NCBI RefSeq assembly: GCF_019263805.1
Contig: NZ_CP079195.1
Span: 2,021,501 to 2,085,500 of the forward strand
Source of the DNA: Polaribacter sp. NJDZ03
GTDB taxonomy: Bacteria > Bacteroidota > Bacteroidia > Flavobacteriales > Flavobacteriaceae
DNA: 64,000 nt
Direction of reading: 5' to 3'
A model generated the notes under the pieces. That model was not told the origin of the DNA. It was given only the letters and a program-made list of their open reading frames with translations, and made no database searches. Position numbers and translations under genes: made by a program. This document shows, one piece after another, positions 9,170 through 18,479 of this stretch; the stretch's first letter is position 1, and every line of letters starts with the position of its first letter.

Positions 9170-10192
9170 ATGAGCAATACAAATTTACAAGATTATTCGC
9201 ACAAACGATTTAATATTCTTACAGGAGAATGGGTTTTAGTTTCACCACACAGAGCTAAAAGACCTTGGCAAGGACAAAATGAAGAAGTTAATAATGAAAA
9301 AAGACCAACACATGACGAATCTTGTTATTTATGTGCTGGAAACACAAGAATTAATGGAGAAGTAAATCCAGATTATAAAGACGTTTTTGTTTTTACAAAC
9401 GATTTTGCTGCTTTACAAAATGATTCACCAACGTTTAACGTAAACGACGGACTTTTAAAAGCACAAAGTGAAACAGGTATTTGTAAAGTAATATGTTTTA
9501 GTCCAGATCACTCAAAAAGTTTGGCAGACATGTCTGCTACAGAAATTCAGAAAGTTGTTTTTGCATGGCAAAGAGAATTTAAAGAATTATCTAAAAACCC
9601 AAACATCAACTATGTTCAAATATTTGAGAACAAAGGCGCTGTAATGGGCTGTAGTAATCCACATCCTCACGGGCAAATATGGAGTCAATCTTCTTTACCA
9701 AATGAAGTTGATAAGAAAAACACGCAACAATTAAACTACTTTAACAAAAATAACAGTAGTTTATTGGGCGATTATTTAGCGCAAGAATTAGAAAAAAAAG
9801 AACGTATTATTTTCGAAAATGATGGTTTTGTTGTGTTAGTTCCTTTTTGGGCTATTTGGCCTTTCGAAGCAATGATTGTTCCTAAAAGACCTTTGGCGAC
9901 TATCTTAAAGATGACAGAAGCGGAAACGTTACAATACGGAGAAGCAATTTCGGTATTAACAAAAGCGTATGACAAGATCTTTAATACTTCTTTCCCGTAT
10001 TCTAGCGGAATTCATCAAGCGCCAACGGATGGCAATGAAAACAACCATTGGCATTTTCACATGAGTTTTTATCCGCCTTTATTAAGAAGCGCATCTGTAA
10101 AGAAATTTATGGTTGGTTATGAAATGTTTGGAACGCCACAAAGAGATATTACTGCAGAACAAGCAGTAAAAATGATTAAAGACTGTTTGTAA
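9170..10192 (+). CDS. galT: Galactose-1-phosphate uridylyltransferase
   Basis: A 340-residue HIT-superfamily enzyme exchanging UMP between UDP-glucose and galactose-1-phosphate. Zinc-binding CYLCAGN lies near the N-terminus, the active-site motif GCSNPHPHGQIW carries the nucleophilic histidine, and a C-terminal NHWHFHMSFYPPLLR provides further metal ligands. It is the last gene of the operon and is followed by a strong terminator. No galE lies in this cluster, so UDP-galactose 4-epimerase must be encoded elsewhere. Confidence 0.97.
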   Translation: MSNTNLQDYSHKRFNILTGEWVLVSPHRAKRPWQGQNEEVNNEKRPTHDESCYLCAGNTRINGEVNPDYKDVFVFTNDFAALQNDSPTFNVNDGLLKAQSETGICKVICFSPDHSKSLADMSATEIQKVVFAWQREFKELSKNPNINYVQIFENKGAVMGCSNPHPHGQIWSQSSLPNEVDKKNTQQLNYFNKNNSSLLGDYLAQELEKKERIIFENDGFVVLVPFWAIWPFEAMIVPKRPLATILKMTEAETLQYGEAISVLTKAYDKIFNTSFPYSSGIHQAPTDGNENNHWHFHMSFYPPLLRSASVKKFMVGYEMFGTPQRDITAEQAVKMIKDCL

Positions 10193-10216
10193 CATTTACA
10201 AACTTTTAAAAATTAA

Positions 10217-10252
10217 AAAATCATCTAAAAAGTAATTTTTAGATGATTTTTT
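10217..10252 (+). terminator. Terminator of the gal operon
   Basis: Complementary arms AATCATCTAAAAA and TTTTTAGATGATT enclose a short loop and are followed by a T-run at about 10247-10252, 25 bases after galT. Confidence 0.85.
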
Positions 10253-10460
10253 GGTTTTAAAATGCAACAGCTTCTTACAATCGACATTTAGATTATTTAG
10301 CCTTAATTATTACAGAATAAACTTTTCTTACTTGAAAATTTCATGAACAATATTCTATATAATTACCTTTATAAATCATCAGTCTAAACATTTCTGCTTT
10401 ACATAAAGGATGCACATCTTTTTAGTATTCTTTATTATCTAAATAGATTACAAAATTATT

Positions 10461-11900
10461 TTAATTTGCTCTTCTTTCTTTTAATTCTGCTTCTAATTTA
10501 ACTTCCATTTTTTTATCTATTTCATAGAAAAAAAGGAGTGCAACTGCTAATAAAAAAGGAATTGCAGGATAGATACTCACTAACATTTTTGTTCCTAAAA
10601 TTGCACTTTCTGCTTGTACTGTGTCACTTTGTGGTATATAGTTATAAAGTCCTAAAATCCATGTTAATAATGCACTACCAATACTTAGACCACCTTTTAA
10701 ACCAACCATCATAGCAGAAAAAATAATTGCCGTTGCTCTACGGTTTGTTTTCCATTCAGAAAAATCGGCAACATCTGCAATCATTGCCCAAAGCAGTGGT
10801 ATGGTAATTCCGTAGAAAAAACCATGTAGAATTTGAGATGCAAACATAAATTCGACAGATTTTGGTGAGAAGAAATAAAAGAAAATGATGAATAATGTAG
10901 ATATGAATAAGAATATTTTAAAAATATCTCTTTTACCATATTTATCAGCTAATCGTTTAGATAAACCAATACCAACAATCATAAAAATAATACCGCCGGC
11001 ATTAAATAATCCAAAACCAGCTGAAACAGGGTCTTCACCAAAGAAATTAACCCCAATACTAGATAAGAAATCTAAAATAGGACTTATAAAGCTTGTCAAT
11101 CTCTCTTCATCTACATAATTCTTAAAATAATACACATAAGAACCACCTTTCATAGCAAGTGTTACAAAAACTAACGTTGTAACGGTTAATATTATTACCC
11201 ATGGTTTGTTCTTAAATAAATCGGATAAATCTTCTTTAACACTAGATTTTTGTTCTGGTTTTGGTACAATACGTTCTCGGGTAGTAAAAAATGTTATCAA
11301 TAACATAATAGTACCAATAATTGCTAACCAAGTCATAACAATTTCTATACCTACAGCCTTATCACCTTCTCCTACAGATTCAATAATTGGTAACATAAAC
11401 ACTTGCACAAAAAATTGAGCAAACATTACCGCTACAAAACGATAAGCAGAAATACTATTTCGTTCTCCCATATCGCCAGTAATAACACCACTTAAAGCAG
11501 AATAAGGTAGGTTGTTGGCAGCATATAGTAATAATAATAACGTATAAGTTATTACTGCATAAATTATTTTTCCTCTATATTCAAAATCTGGTGTACTAAA
11601 TGCTAAGAGCGCCACTATACCAAGAGGTATTGCTGTAAATAAAATCCATGGTCTAAACTTTCCCCATTTAGAAGTTGTTCTGTCTGCAATGGCACCAATA
11701 ATAGGATTAAAGCCAAAGGCGGCAATAAGACCTACAGTTAACATAATAGCAGAAGCATGGTTTGCTTCTAATCCATAAATGTCTGTATAAAAAAAAGCCA
11801 AATACGTTACAAGTGTTTGAAACACTAAATTGGCTGCTAAATCACCTAAACTGTAACCAATTTTTTCTCCTACTGATAATTTCTGCGAAATTGACTTCAT
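10461..11900 (-). CDS. MFS sugar:cation symporter, GPH family
   Basis: A 479-residue inner-membrane transporter with about 12 helices. FNPIIGAIADRTTSKWGKFRPWIL is the GPH (MelB/XynB) helix 2-3 signature, read here in pieces as GAIADRTTSKWGKFRP, and ADKYGKRDIF is its second-half repeat. The family takes up oligosaccharides or glycosides with Na+ or H+. The gene begins 16 bases after the GH10 xylanase on the same strand, so xylo-oligosaccharides or xylobiose are the likely cargo; this is inferred from context. Confidence 0.9.
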   Translation of the reverse strand: MKSISQKLSVGEKIGYSLGDLAANLVFQTLVTYLAFFYTDIYGLEANHASAIMLTVGLIAAFGFNPIIGAIADRTTSKWGKFRPWILFTAIPLGIVALLAFSTPDFEYRGKIIYAVITYTLLLLLYAANNLPYSALSGVITGDMGERNSISAYRFVAVMFAQFFVQVFMLPIIESVGEGDKAVGIEIVMTWLAIIGTIMLLITFFTTRERIVPKPEQKSSVKEDLSDLFKNKPWVIILTVTTLVFVTLAMKGGSYVYYFKNYVDEERLTSFISPILDFLSSIGVNFFGEDPVSAGFGLFNAGGIIFMIVGIGLSKRLADKYGKRDIFKIFLFISTLFIIFFYFFSPKSVEFMFASQILHGFFYGITIPLLWAMIADVADFSEWKTNRRATAIIFSAMMVGLKGGLSIGSALLTWILGLYNYIPQSDTVQAESAILGTKMLVSIYPAIPFLLAVALLFFYEIDKKMEVKLEAELKERRAN

Positions 11901-11915
11901 AATTTAAAAATTGGT

Positions 11916-13073
11916 TTATTTTTTTATAGAGATTACATTTTGATATACATCTTTAGGTTGATTATTTCTATCAAACAATAATGGATAATTTGTTCTACCT
12001 TTTATAGGCCAATCATTTAACCATGAATTACCATCATTTACACCCCAAAAAGTAACTCTTTCAATTTTATCTTTATGCTTTAAAAACAAATTAAAAACAG
12101 CCTCATAACGAGTTGCTAATTTTTGTTTTGCCTCTTCTGTTAATCCGTCTTTATAAGGGTTAAATATAGGATCATTTTTATAACGATCGTAGTTTTGCTC
12201 TATAGCTGCTCCGTTTAATCCCTTTGGTTTCTTTAAAACTGTAATGTCTAATTCTGTAAATGAAACCTTTACACCTAATTCTGAATAAGCTAAAATACTA
12301 TTCTCAATATCTTCAATACTTGGTCCATCTAAACTCCAATGCGCTTGCATACCAACGCCATCTATTTTAATACCTTTTTCTTGTAAGTTTTTTACAATTC
12401 TAATAACTCCTTTTCTTTTTTCTGGCTTCCAAAGATTGTAATCATTATACACTAATTTTGCATCTGGAGCAGCTTCTGAAGCTGTTTTAAATGCTAATTC
12501 TAAATAACTTTCACCTTTAAAAACATTGTAAAAATGAGAAGTTCTTGGAGAACCATCTTCATTTAAAGCTTCATTAACAACATCCCAAGCATTTATTTTA
12601 CCTTTATATCTACCTGCAATTGTATTTATGTGTGTTTTTATGTGATTTTCTAAATCTTCTTTTTTAGTAATTTTACTCACATAAGGAGATAATTGACTAT
12701 GCCACAACAATGTATGGCCAATAGTGTATAAATTATTTTTTTGCCCAAAAGCAACATAGGCATCAGCTATATCAAAGAAATATTCATTTTCCTTCGGATG
12801 AATTCCCTCCCATTTCAAGTCGTTTTCTGGCGTAATTGAATTAAATTCTCTATTTATTAAAGCCACACCAATAGAATCTGTTTCTTTTATATGGGCAGAA
12901 TTAATTGCTGCACCTATTAAAAAATCGCCATTAAAGGTACTTTTTAATGAAGCTTTAATTTCTTCTTTTTCTTGTGTAACTTCTTTTTCTTGTGCTGCTT
13001 CTTTTTTTAGTTCTTTACAGCTTAAAAAACAAACTGATGCGCAAATTAAAATTGATTTTATTTGTTTGATCAT
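11916..13073 (-). CDS. Endo-1,4-beta-xylanase, GH10, lipoprotein
   Basis: A 385-residue enzyme. The N-terminus is a lipoprotein signal with cysteine at residue 19 (CFLSC), followed by a charged linker rich in K, E and Q and then a single GH10 barrel. The acid/base Glu168 lies in WDVVNEAL and the nucleophile Glu274 in SFTELDI; GHTLLWHSQ and GVGMQAHW are GH10 substrate-binding segments. It probably sits in the outer membrane and cleaves xylan or xylo-oligosaccharides. The co-transcribed MFS symporter follows. No CBM is visible. Confidence 0.95.
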   Translation of the reverse strand: MIKQIKSILICASVCFLSCKELKKEAAQEKEVTQEKEEIKASLKSTFNGDFLIGAAINSAHIKETDSIGVALINREFNSITPENDLKWEGIHPKENEYFFDIADAYVAFGQKNNLYTIGHTLLWHSQLSPYVSKITKKEDLENHIKTHINTIAGRYKGKINAWDVVNEALNEDGSPRTSHFYNVFKGESYLELAFKTASEAAPDAKLVYNDYNLWKPEKRKGVIRIVKNLQEKGIKIDGVGMQAHWSLDGPSIEDIENSILAYSELGVKVSFTELDITVLKKPKGLNGAAIEQNYDRYKNDPIFNPYKDGLTEEAKQKLATRYEAVFNLFLKHKDKIERVTFWGVNDGNSWLNDWPIKGRTNYPLLFDRNNQPKDVYQNVISIKK

Positions 13074-13336
13074 AATTCTTATTTATATATTTATATTGTG
13101 GTTAGTTTTGGTTTTCTTGTTTCAAAATCTAAATAATCTACAACACCTAATGTTGTTTTAAAAGGCTTAAAAATTATCTAATTTATGTTAATCAGATAAA
13201 GGTCTACCTAGAGCTATTAACTCATCACTATAAGCACATTTATGTCTTGCTGTAAAAATTATTTTATTAGTAGGTCACTCTTTTGGTTTCGGTACACAAG
13301 TAAATAATAGCAATATACTATAACTAGATTATTTAA

Positions 13337-14473
13337 TTATATTATTCTTAAGTCCAAAATATTAGGTATTTCATCTAACAAAACTTGTTTACCATCTGCT
13401 CTTGCGGATTCATAAATTTTTTCGATAATGTATAAATCACGTAATCCCATTTCACCAGAAACAATACTTTCAGTATCATTTAAAATATTTAAAGCAAAAG
13501 CATCAATTTGAAATGCTTGCTGATTTACATTTTCTATTTCTATTGGACCATTTGGTGTTTTACCTTTTAATTCACCATAGGTAAATGAAGGGTTTAATTC
13601 TATATTCCCTTTTTCTGTAGTTGCGGTTATATAACAATAAAATTCTTCTTCATAAGAAGTTTTACACAACGCTTTTCCTGATGGAAACGTCATTTCCCAT
13701 TCTAAACTTCCTTCAATATTTTGTTTGTTAAAAAAATCGGTGTCTTTGGTGGTGTCTTTTGCCCATAAAGATGTAGGTAATTCTCCAAACATATAGATTG
13801 CAGATTGTAATACATAAATTCCTAAATCCATTAAAGGTCCTCCGCCAGCTAACTCTTTTTGCAATCTCCATTTTTCAGGATCTTTTAAAGTAAATGCAAA
13901 ACCAGCTTCAGTATCCATTTTTCCAAAAACTTTATTTTGCCCAAGTTCCATTAAATAACCATTAATAGGATCGAAATGTAATCTGTAACCAATAGATAAT
14001 TTTACATTTGCTTTGTTACAGCTATCAATCATTTTTTGACAATCTTCTGCAGAAGTTGCCATCGGTTTTTCGCAAATTACATGTTTACCAGCTTCTGCTG
14101 CTCTAATAGTAAATTCTGCATGCATACTATTTGGTAAAACAATATATACGATGTCTATATCATCATTATTTACAATATCATCAAAATTAGTATAGTTGTA
14201 AATATTTTCTTTTTTGATGTTGTATTTTTTTGCCCAAATATCTTCTTTTTCTTTGGTACCAGTAACAATTGCAGACAGATAAGAGTGCTTTATTTCTAAT
14301 AAAGCTGGCGCTAATTGTGTTGTAGAATAAGAGCCCAAGCCAACTAAAGCGATCCCAAGTTTTTTGGTTTTTGCTGGAGTTGTACACCCTTGTAATAGCT
14401 GTATTTGAGATGCAAATATTGCAATACCAGAAGATGCTGCTAAAAGCTGTTTAATAAAAATTTTTCTTTTCAT
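13337..14473 (-). CDS. Gfo/Idh/MocA-family oxidoreductase, exported
   Basis: The 378-residue protein starts with a signal sequence (MKRKIFIKQLLAASSG) ending in LLQGC, which may be a lipobox. An NAD(P)-binding Rossmann fold follows (KLGIALVGLGSYS) and then the family motif ICEKPMATS with the catalytic-loop lysine. It resembles glucose-fructose oxidoreductase-like proteins, where an exported enzyme keeps a tightly bound nucleotide. The substrate is unknown. The neighbours are a GH10 xylanase and an SMP-30 lactonase, so a role in oxidising released sugar is plausible. Confidence 0.85.
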   Translation of the reverse strand: MKRKIFIKQLLAASSGIAIFASQIQLLQGCTTPAKTKKLGIALVGLGSYSTTQLAPALLEIKHSYLSAIVTGTKEKEDIWAKKYNIKKENIYNYTNFDDIVNNDDIDIVYIVLPNSMHAEFTIRAAEAGKHVICEKPMATSAEDCQKMIDSCNKANVKLSIGYRLHFDPINGYLMELGQNKVFGKMDTEAGFAFTLKDPEKWRLQKELAGGGPLMDLGIYVLQSAIYMFGELPTSLWAKDTTKDTDFFNKQNIEGSLEWEMTFPSGKALCKTSYEEEFYCYITATTEKGNIELNPSFTYGELKGKTPNGPIEIENVNQQAFQIDAFALNILNDTESIVSGEMGLRDLYIIEKIYESARADGKQVLLDEIPNILDLRII

Positions 14474-14782
14474 ATTTAAAGTGTTCTATTTTTTAATTTT
14501 TGATATATTAAAATTTAGTGATTTTAAAATTAATTCTAATCATTAGCGCACTTTACTAACAAATGATTAACGAATACATTAAAGTTATAAATATTGGTAG
14601 CAATATAATTCTCTTCAGATACTAACATCGTTAAAGAAATTTGATTTTTAACTACTTTACAAAAAACGTTACATTACAGTTGATGAGTTCTCTTACCAAA
14701 AAATGCCATCATGAGCTCCCAAAAAAAGTTACGCTCTCAATTTTATCTTTGTTTTATTTATAAAATTTGCTTTAAAAATATA
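14474..14782. other. Intergenic region, no feature identified
   Basis: These 309 AT-rich bases lie between two minus-strand genes. No ORF, RNA gene, perfect -7 box or convincing terminator is visible on either strand. It must contain the promoter of the Gfo/Idh gene. Confidence 0.5.
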
Positions 14783-15703
14783 TTATTTAGCATATCGAAC
14801 TCCTTGTACATTCATTTCTAAAGTATAAACGGCATCCATCGCTGTTATAAAAAGTGTTTTTTGATTTTTCCCTCCAAAAGTTACATTGGCAGTCCAACCT
14901 TCTGGCACTGCAATATGTTCTATTTTTTTTCCTTCAGAATTAAAAACCGTTATACCATCTCCTGCTAAATAGACGTTCCCTAAATTATCTATTGTCATTC
15001 CATCAGAAATCATGTCTGTAAATAATTTTCTATGGGTTAAACTCCCATTTTCTTCAATCGTAAAAACATAGGTTTTCTTATCTCCATGATCTGAAACATA
15101 AAGTGTTTTTCCATCTTTAGAACCAATTACTCCATTTGGTTGTACATAATTGTCATTAGATACAACAATCGATTTATCTGCATTTGGGGCTAAATAATAC
15201 ACTCTATTTTCTTTTTGTTGTGGTTCTTTATGAGACCACCAGTCACGTTGATAATAAGGGTCTGTAAAATAAATACCTCCTTTACTATCTACCCAAAGAT
15301 CATTAGGGCCGTTCAATTTATTTCCTTCAAATTTGCTTACAAGTACAGTAACTTTTTTATCTGAATTGATACTCCATAATTCGTTTTTTTCATCAGCTGC
15401 AGATAATAGATTTCCTTGGTTATCAAAATAAAGTCCGTTAGAACGACCAGAAGGTTTCAGATATTGAGAAATAGTGTTAGTCGTGGCATTCCATTTTAAA
15501 ATTTGATCATTAGGCTGATCCGTAAAATAGACATTCCCTTCTTTGTCTGATGCTGGTCCTTCTGTAAATTCAAAATCATCAGAAACCAAAGTTAACTTAG
15601 CGCCTTCTGCAATTATTTTTGGAATTGTCTTTTCTTGTTTTTTTACAGAGCAAGCTGTAAAAGCAAACACAGAAATTAGCGAAAATAAAATTACTTTTTT
15701 CAT
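14783..15703 (-). CDS. SMP-30/gluconolactonase-family lipoprotein
   Basis: A 306-residue six-bladed propeller of the SMP-30/Gnl/LRE family, with a lipoprotein signal ending at Cys18 (FAFTAC). Family features include FTEGPASDKEGNVYFTD with the metal-binding Glu, SGRSNGL, NGPNDLWVDSKGGIYFTDP and VYLAGDGI. Such enzymes hydrolyse sugar-acid lactones. Here it would act outside the cytoplasm, possibly on the product of the adjacent exported Gfo/Idh oxidoreductase. That pairing is inferred, since the two genes are 309 bases apart. Confidence 0.88.
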   Translation of the reverse strand: MKKVILFSLISVFAFTACSVKKQEKTIPKIIAEGAKLTLVSDDFEFTEGPASDKEGNVYFTDQPNDQILKWNATTNTISQYLKPSGRSNGLYFDNQGNLLSAADEKNELWSINSDKKVTVLVSKFEGNKLNGPNDLWVDSKGGIYFTDPYYQRDWWSHKEPQQKENRVYYLAPNADKSIVVSNDNYVQPNGVIGSKDGKTLYVSDHGDKKTYVFTIEENGSLTHRKLFTDMISDGMTIDNLGNVYLAGDGITVFNSEGKKIEHIAVPEGWTANVTFGGKNQKTLFITAMDAVYTLEMNVQGVRYAK

Positions 15704-15794
15704 AATTATTCTTTATTATTTAATAAACAGTATATACCTTCTAAAAGGTGTTTTATATAATTATCTCTTTAAGAGCTTCAGATTTATGCATTAA

Positions 15795-16221
15795 TGAAGT
15801 ATAGAAAACTTTCCCTACATCAAACTTATAATTCTAAGCTACTTTTCCTATTTTTTATTAGTAAATAATACACTAATGAGATGCTATATATACAACAGCT
15901 AATTGCAGTTTTTTTTTACTAATTCATCTATCTTTTTTTTACAATGTAAGTGTTACTATTTTTATGTACACCTAAATTTTTCAACCTTATTAATTAAACC
16001 TAAGAGAAAGACTAATACTCATACAACCTCAGTTTCTGTAATTATACTCTTAATTTGTAATTTTTCCTCCTTAAATTTATCACAATAAAAACCAAATATA
16101 GAAAGTTGAGTTACCTATGAGTGAAACAAGCAACGCATCAGGTGGTAATTTTGTTGCTTTTTAGGTTAAAAAAACACTAATACATTATAAGAGGTAGTAT
16201 AAATGTTTTTTAAAGATAAGT
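15795..16221. other. Intergenic region beside the dead regulator
   Basis: No intact gene is visible. A 61-codon plus-strand frame at 15903-16088 has no recognisable features. Since the decayed regulator ends at 16222, part of this stretch may be further unrecognisable remnant. Confidence 0.4.
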
Positions 16222-16560
16222 TTAGCTTTCTGAAATATCACTATCTTTTATTTCAATTTCTTCTGGTAATACTCTAAAATGTGCTTAAAAATATTTTGTA
16301 AAATAAGAAGAAGAATAAAAATTTACTCTATAAAATACTTCATTTAAATAAGTAGAACCTGTTACTAAAATAAGATAGTCGTTTATTGGTTAATTCTTTA
16401 TCTATAGAACTTGTATTCATGTTTATTTTGACACTACCTACTTCACTAAAATATTTATAAAAAACTAATTTTCACTTCTTATTAGTTGCAATAATCTTAA
16501 AAAAGTAATCTCATATCAAAAGGGATTATTATGTAAGTATGTTCTATTCCTTCTATTTCT
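16222..16560 (-). pseudogene. Remnant of a hybrid two-component (HTCS) regulator
   Basis: Read on the minus strand in shifting frames, this stretch gives pieces of a hybrid regulator C-terminus in the right order. First comes the end of a receiver domain (YIIIPFDMRLLF, then LRLLQLIRSEN in the next frame), then the linker (KYFSEVGSVKINMN, SSIDKELTNK), and after a deletion the last AraC helix-turn-helix (LNEVFYRVNFYSSSYFTKYF, stop, AHFRVLPEEIEI), ending at 16222. Several stops and frameshifts are present and the sensor half is missing. Regulators of this type normally control polysaccharide loci, and this one lies beside the xylanase cluster. Confidence 0.8.
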
Positions 16561-16610
16561 ATTATCTATTCTAAACCTTTCAATCAACCTCTAATATGTT
16601 ACCTAGAACC

Positions 16611-16640
16611 AAAAAACCTCAGCTATAAAGCTGAGGTTTT
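16611..16640 (-). terminator. Terminator of tRNA-Leu
   Basis: Arms CCTCAGCT and AGCTGAGG enclose a 4-base loop (about 16617-16636). On the minus strand the stem is followed by TTTTTTGG, 14 bases past the tRNA 3' end. Confidence 0.85.
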
Positions 16641-16649
16641 CTCTTATTG

Positions 16650-16731
16650 TACAGGCGGAGAGACTCGAACTCTCACACCTCGCGGCACTAGATCCTAAGT
16701 CTAGCGTGTCTACCAATTCCACCACGCCTGC
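16650..16731 (-). tRNA. tRNA-Leu(TAG)
   Basis: The minus strand folds as a class II tRNA. Acceptor arms GCAGGCG and CGCCTGT pair with one G-T, and the D-arm contains TGGTAGAC. Anticodon stem CTAGA/TCTAG holds loop CTTAGGA with anticodon TAG. A short variable arm (TGCCGCGAGGTG region) and the T-loop TTCGAGT follow. The 3' CCA is not encoded. It has its own promoter and terminator. Confidence 0.95.
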
Positions 16732-16755
16732 AACTTTTCCCATTTAATTGGGCTG

Positions 16756-16785
16756 CAAATATAAACATTCCTTGCAAACTGCAAA
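16756..16785 (-). promoter_or_regulatory. Promoter of tRNA-Leu
   Basis: On the minus strand TTTG (16785-16782) is followed after 18 bases by TATATTTG (16763-16756). This is close to the Bacteroidetes sigma-A consensus TTTG-N19-TAnnTTTG. The tRNA 5' end lies 24 bases downstream of the -7 box. Confidence 0.75.
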
Positions 16786-16805
16786 GCAGTTCATAATAAT
16801 TTTTC

Positions 16806-16813
16806 TACTTTTG
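16806..16813 (+). promoter_or_regulatory. -7 box of the M20 dipeptidase gene
   Basis: TACTTTTG matches TAnnTTTG and lies 24 bases before the ATG at 16838. No obvious TTTG is present at -33. Confidence 0.45.
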
Positions 16814-16837
16814 ATGAAGAAATAAAAAAAACATTTT

Positions 16838-18226
16838 ATGAATACCATTCAATCTTACATAAAAAACAACAAACAACGCTTCTTAAATGAATTAATAGAA
16901 CTCCTTAAAATCCCTTCTGTAAGTGCAGATTCGGCATATAAAAAGGATGTTTTATTAACCGCAGATTTTGTTTTAGAAAGTTTAAAAAAAGCAGGTTGTG
17001 ACAACGTAGAAATGTGCGAAACTCCCGGATATCCTATTATTTATGGAGAAAAAATCATCGATAAGAGCTTACCAACCGTATTAGTTTATGGTCATTATGA
17101 TGTGCAACCGGCAGATCCAATAGAACTTTGGACCTCTCCTCCATTTGAGCCAGTTATTAAAAATACAGAAATTCATCCAGAAGGCGCAATTTTTGCAAGA
17201 GGTGCGTGCGATGATAAAGGACAAATGTACATGCACGTAAAAGCATTAGAATACATGACATCTACCGGAAACTTACCTTGTAACGTAAAGTTTATGATTG
17301 AAGGAGAAGAAGAAGTAGGTTCAGAAAGTTTGGCATGGTTTGTACCAAGAAATACAGAAAAACTAGCCAATGATGTTATTATAATATCAGATACAGGAAT
17401 GATTGCCAACGATATTCCTTCAATCACAACAGGTTTACGTGGTTTAAGTTACGTAGAAGTAGAAGTTACAGGGCCAAACAGAGATTTACATTCTGGTTTA
17501 TACGGAGGCGCAGTTGCAAATCCTATCAATATTTTAACCAAAATGATTGCCTCTTTACACGACGAGAACAACCACATTACAATTCCTGGTTTTTACGATA
17601 ATGTAGAAGAATTATCTACAGAAGAAAGAGCAGAAATGGCAAAAGCACCTTTTTCTTTAGAGAAATATAAAGATGCTTTAAAAATTGACGATGTACACGG
17701 AGAAGCAGGCTATTCTACCAACGAGCGCAACGCAATTAGACCAACTTTAGACGTAAACGGAATTTGGGGTGGTTATACTGGCGAAGGCGCAAAAACAGTA
17801 ATTGCGAGTAAAGCATTTGCTAAAATTTCTATGCGTTTAGTGCCGAATCAAGATTGGAAAGAAATTACAGAGTTATTCAAAAAACACTTTGAAAGCATTG
17901 CTCCTAAATCGGTAACAGTTCTTGTAAAACCGCATCATGGCGGACAAGGTTATGTAACTCCAATAGACAATATTGCGTATAAAGCTGCTAGTAAAGCTTA
18001 TGAAACTAGCTTCGGAAAAACACCTATTCCTCAAAGAAGCGGTGGTAGTATCCCTATCGTTGCCCTATTTGAGCAGCACTTAAAAAGTAAGACTATTTTA
18101 ATGGGCTTCGGGTTAGATTCTGACGCCATTCACTCGCCAAACGAACATTTTGGGGTTTGGAATTACCTAAAAGGGATTGAAACCATTCCGTATTTCTATA
18201 AATATTTTACAGAAATGAATCAATAA
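16838..18226 (+). CDS. M20-family dipeptidase (CNDP-like)
   Basis: A 462-residue zinc peptidase with the metal-ligand motifs of M20: VYGHYDVQP (His and catalytic Asp), FARGACDDKGQM (bridging Asp), IEGEEEVGSE (catalytic and ligand Glu), DTGM and a late histidine in DAIHSPNEHF. The insertion domain used for dimerisation (about residues 200-370) has NAIRPTLDVNGIWGGYTG, typical of the CNDP/DUG1 dipeptidase branch. It probably hydrolyses di- or tripeptides in the cytoplasm, as no signal peptide is present. It is monocistronic with its own terminator. Confidence 0.92.
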   Translation: MNTIQSYIKNNKQRFLNELIELLKIPSVSADSAYKKDVLLTADFVLESLKKAGCDNVEMCETPGYPIIYGEKIIDKSLPTVLVYGHYDVQPADPIELWTSPPFEPVIKNTEIHPEGAIFARGACDDKGQMYMHVKALEYMTSTGNLPCNVKFMIEGEEEVGSESLAWFVPRNTEKLANDVIIISDTGMIANDIPSITTGLRGLSYVEVEVTGPNRDLHSGLYGGAVANPINILTKMIASLHDENNHITIPGFYDNVEELSTEERAEMAKAPFSLEKYKDALKIDDVHGEAGYSTNERNAIRPTLDVNGIWGGYTGEGAKTVIASKAFAKISMRLVPNQDWKEITELFKKHFESIAPKSVTVLVKPHHGGQGYVTPIDNIAYKAASKAYETSFGKTPIPQRSGGSIPIVALFEQHLKSKTILMGFGLDSDAIHSPNEHFGVWNYLKGIETIPYFYKYFTEMNQ

Positions 18227-18231
18227 AATAA

Positions 18232-18262
18232 CAAATCCGTTCAGCAATGAGCGGATTTTTTT
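18232..18262 (+). terminator. Terminator of the dipeptidase gene
   Basis: Arms AATCCGTTCA and TGAGCGGATT pair around a short loop (one G-T pair) and are followed by seven or more T. Confidence 0.85.
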
Positions 18263-18292
18263 TAGGGCATTCCCCAATTATTTGAAAAAAAT

Positions 18293-18357
18293 AATTGCGT
18301 CAGGCTTTCCGTACTCGCTTTTTTTCTGAAAAAGAAAAAAGAGCTCAAACAACTACT
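18293..18357. repeat. Dispersed repeat, GAGCTC family, copy 1
   Basis: This copy contains AGGCTTTCCGTACTCGCTTT and then AAAAAGAGCTCAAACA. The second block recurs at about 21210-21224 and the first, in varied form, at 21170-21192. Such elements are common between flavobacterial genes. Confidence 0.6.
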
Positions 18358-18421
18358 GCAATCCTTAATGCAAATGTACTTGCCTACTTTAAGTAAAACT
18401 AGAAACCTTTTTATTATTTAC

Positions 18422-18454
18422 AAACCTCAAAGGTTTTAAAAACCTTTGAGGTTT
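18422..18454. repeat. Perfect 16-bp inverted repeat
   Basis: Arms AAACCTCAAAGGTTTT (18422-18437) and AAAACCTTTGAGGTTT (18439-18454) form a perfect 16-bp dyad around a single base. It lies 26 bases upstream of the blaI operators and resembles dispersed palindromes of Flavobacteriaceae. It does not follow a gene end closely, so I do not call it a terminator. Confidence 0.75.
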
Positions 18455-18479
18455 AATACTTCATAAAAATTTTTTTAAC

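Noticed and set aside
15903..16088. 61-codon plus-strand ORF near the dead regulator
   Set aside because: Low-complexity, phenylalanine-rich translation with no recognisable feature.
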